A stretch of 64,000 nt of DNA, from NCBI GenBank assembly GCA_027605045.1, contig JAQFWX010000054.1, forward strand, positions 1 to 64,000, written 5' to 3'. The notes under the pieces are model-generated. The model saw nothing but the letters and a program-made list of their open reading frames with translations, made no database searches and had not been told where the DNA came from. This document shows, in pieces, positions 63,601 through 64,000 of the stretch. Made by a program: the position numbers and the translations under genes. How positions within the stretch are numbered: position 1 is the stretch's first letter; each line of letters opens with the position of its first letter. The DNA comes from Phallus indusiatus (Eukaryota; Basidiomycota; Agaricomycetes; Phallales; Phallaceae).

Positions 63601-64000
63601 TTATAATATATATTAAAAATCCATCAGCTCATGGTTTTATTTCGCCTTCTGATCCAGCTTCATCAACAAAAAAGGAAACTGAGGCCGGTTCCGTTCGCTA
63701 AATACTTAACCGATACATATCTTCCACCTCAATATCCCTCTGACATGCAACTCACACAATGATTTACTGGTTGCAAGCAACCCAGTTCTCTCCGTATCAT
63801 GGACGTGTGTGCGTGTGTATGATGAGGTCACCTGGGCCGACATCTCCTGACCGTGAGTCTTACCTGATCCTAGACTTCCACTAATTTGCAAATAGTTGCG
63901 GATTCTTAAGGAGTAGTAGGAAACGTTGTGGATTCGGGATCTCAAGAGATCGTCAATCTCGTTCCTTCCCTAAACTCCATGAGTCCATGACATATGTATG
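60604..64000. other. Intergenic region to window end
   Basis: No gene is supported in 3.4 kb. Frames at 61373-61942 and 62383-62829 are composed of biased sequence without motifs. Near the right edge a minus-strand GTAAGACT donor-like site lies near 63860, so a 5' exon of a gene could begin there, but no convincing coding sequence is attached. The left part holds a heptamer repeat and the probable promoter of the Zn2Cys6 gene. Confidence 0.4.
60958..60984. repeat. Heptamer tandem repeat CACTAGT, copy C
   Basis: Two exact CACTAGT units followed by CACTCGT and TACTCCT at a strict 7-nt step lie about 355 bp upstream of the Zn2Cys6 start codon. Confidence 0.65.

Overview
The window reads as nuclear DNA of a filamentous basidiomycete, most likely a mushroom-forming Agaricomycete. 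Genes are densely packed on both strands and cut by many 45-65 nt introns with GTRNGT donors and short pyrimidine/YAG acceptors. The products are eukaryotic and fungal: cohesin SMC3, retromer VPS29, a CFEM/GPI wall protein, a fungal G-alpha, a Zn(II)2Cys6 regulator, a Pho85-type cyclin and a Clr2-like silencing factor. I saw no bacterial-type operon, CRISPR array, rRNA, tRNA or intact transposon. All gene models were built by hand from reading-frame continuity and splice signals; no similarity search was run.

Layout. 0-11.6 kb is a compact housekeeping block: a truncated secreted-protein gene, MDM35, VPS29, an unrecognised gene, a dienelactone hydrolase, SMC3 and a Glu/Gln-rich protein. 12.2-19.8 kb holds a GPI-anchored CFEM protein, a 19-exon fusion of class II aspartyl-tRNA synthetase to a DUF2156 aminoacyl-transferase domain, and an MFS exporter. 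20.2-33.6 kb holds a DUF1917/Bles03 protein divergent from the large subunit of arginine-type carbamoyl-phosphate synthetase, an aromatic amino-acid (phenylalanine) ammonia-lyase, a coiled-coil protein and a G-protein alpha subunit. 33.6-46.4 kb is gene-poor and contains one confident gene, a bZIP factor with a possible membrane anchor. 46.4-56.0 kb holds an unrecognised disordered protein, a mitochondrial 2-methylcitrate dehydratase, a Clr2-like protein, a Pcl-type cyclin and a micro-exon-rich small gene. 56-64 kb is mostly non-coding and low in complexity around one Zn2Cys6 regulator gene.

The most notable locus is the AspRS-DUF2156 fusion at 13648-17358. Its 19 exons all close in frame, the three class II motifs are intact, and a transferase domain of about 310 residues follows a linker. 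This is the architecture of the fungal sterol aspartylation enzyme ErdS, which diverts Asp-tRNA from translation to make aspartyl-ergosterol. Other points worth a second look are a near-perfect 29-bp inverted repeat inside the cyclin coding sequence, a possible single-base frameshift or 38-nt intron near the 3' end of the CPSase gene, several exons of 4-22 nt, and a possibly membrane-tethered bZIP factor.
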